This document shows, piece by piece, positions 5,232-5,382 of a stretch of DNA of 5,382 bases (the first letter of the stretch is position 1; each line of letters begins with the position of its first letter). The notes under the pieces are model-generated. The model searched no databases, was not told the origin of the DNA, and saw only the letters and a program-made list of their open reading frames with translations. A program made the position numbers and the translations under genes. Source of the stretch: Pediococcus sp. (GTDB lineage Bacteria; Bacillota; Bacilli; Lactobacillales; Lactobacillaceae); the NCBI GenBank assembly GCA_022712335.1, contig JALAGR010000008.1:1-5382 (forward strand), given 5' to 3'.

Positions 5232-5260
5232 AATATACCACATTGTGAAAACGCTGTCAA
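5232..5260 (-). promoter_or_regulatory. Promoter of small-RNA unit 4
   Basis: On the - strand, TTGACA (5260-5255), 17 bp, TATATT (5237-5232), with AATGTGG before the -10 box. Upstream lies an AT-rich stretch (5263-5292) containing AAATTTTTT at the same distance as in unit 2, a likely UP element. This is the strongest-looking promoter in the window. Confidence 0.82.
5245..5258. promoter_or_regulatory. cre site (CcpA operator) over the unit 4 promoter
   Basis: TGAAAACGCTGTCA is a perfect match to TGWNANCGNTNWCA and overlaps the -35 box exactly as in unit 2. It differs from the unit 2 site only at a position the consensus leaves free. Confidence 0.7.
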
Positions 5261-5319
5261 CGATAAAATTGAAATTTTTTTAAAATATTTTTAGGAGTAG
5301 TCCTGATGTTAAATTTGGG

Positions 5320-5382
5320 AAAATAAAAAGCAGATCTGGGGAAGCAGATCTACTTTTTTGGGTAAGAAAGGTATACGAGTAC
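5320..5382 (-). ncRNA. 3' end of a fifth array unit, cut by the window edge
   Basis: Only the terminator and the segment before it are present. On the - strand, the TTTCTTACCCA motif (5369-5359) seen ahead of the unit 2 and 4 terminators precedes a 13-bp stem: AAAAAG-T-AGATCT (5358-5346) with AGATCT-G-CTTTTT (5337-5325). An A-broken T-run follows. The promoter and 5' hairpins would lie to the right of the window. Confidence 0.5.
5325..5358 (-). terminator. Terminator of the partial fifth unit
   Basis: A 13-bp stem with one U-G pair on the - strand (a C-A mismatch on the + strand), an 8-nt loop, and a TTTTTATTTT tail on the - strand at 5329-5320. The direction is therefore leftward. Confidence 0.8.

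Larger units (their letters stand above)
5062..5237. repeat. Tandem direct repeat, copy B (units 2 and 4)
   Basis: Second copy of the 176-nt block found at 4670-4845. The differences by my reading correspond to 4698, 4701, 4760, 4761, 4766, 4768, 4808, 4822 and 4839 of copy A. There are no insertions or deletions. Confidence 0.9.

Noticed and set aside
4450..5358. CRISPR array or transposon-derived palindromic repeats
   Set aside because: Repeat units are long, unevenly spaced and carry promoters, a cre site and terminators. There are no short identical repeats with unique spacers, no transposase, and no flanking target duplication that I can see.

Overview
This window looks like the chromosome of a low-GC Gram-positive bacterium of the Lactobacillales, most likely a Lactobacillaceae species. 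The reasons are moderately AT-rich coding sequence, AGGAGG-type ribosome binding sites, intrinsic terminators, TTGACA/TATAAT-type promoters, cre-like sites, and an amino-sugar PTS cluster with a GntR regulator like the gnb/aga clusters of lactobacilli. The species cannot be fixed from the sequence alone.

Left part (1-4046): the end of an amino-sugar uptake and catabolism cluster, all on the + strand. It opens with a mannose-family PTS EIID subunit that has lost only its first few residues at the window edge. Next come a GntR/HutC-type regulator with a UTRA domain, an AgaS-type sugar-phosphate isomerase/deaminase, and a NagA-type N-acetylhexosamine-6-phosphate deacetylase that starts at TTG. 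The last three genes are tightly spaced and end at a very long, branched terminator hairpin. The inferred route is import and phosphorylation of an N-acetylated amino sugar (GalNAc or a related mucin/milk-type sugar), deacetylation by NagA, and deamination/isomerisation by AgaS to a ketohexose phosphate for glycolysis. The GntR protein probably senses a sugar phosphate.

Middle (4047-4487): a small monocistronic gene of the MmcQ/YjbR (DUF419) family. It has its own extended -10 promoter embedded just after the preceding terminator, and a terminator that appears to work in both directions.

Right part (4439-5382): about 940 bases with no convincing conventional gene, but far from empty. On the - strand I find a tandem array of what look like small-RNA transcription units: three with a clear promoter, one divergent unit, and the terminator end of a fifth cut by the window edge. 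Each of the three clear units has a -35 box (TTGACA, or TTGACG in one), a 17-bp spacer, a TATATT -10 box, a predicted RNA start at AAGCTARTGAA, a 5' hairpin and an intrinsic terminator. Units 2 and 4 are about 95% identical and lie exactly 392 bp apart. In both, a perfect cre (CcpA operator) consensus overlaps the -35 box; unit 1 has a 12/14 version at the same place. The most economical reading is a family of catabolite-repressed sister small RNAs beside an amino-sugar operon. Units 2 and 4 also share a 19-codon open frame whose few differences preserve coding, so a dual-function RNA or micropeptide is possible.
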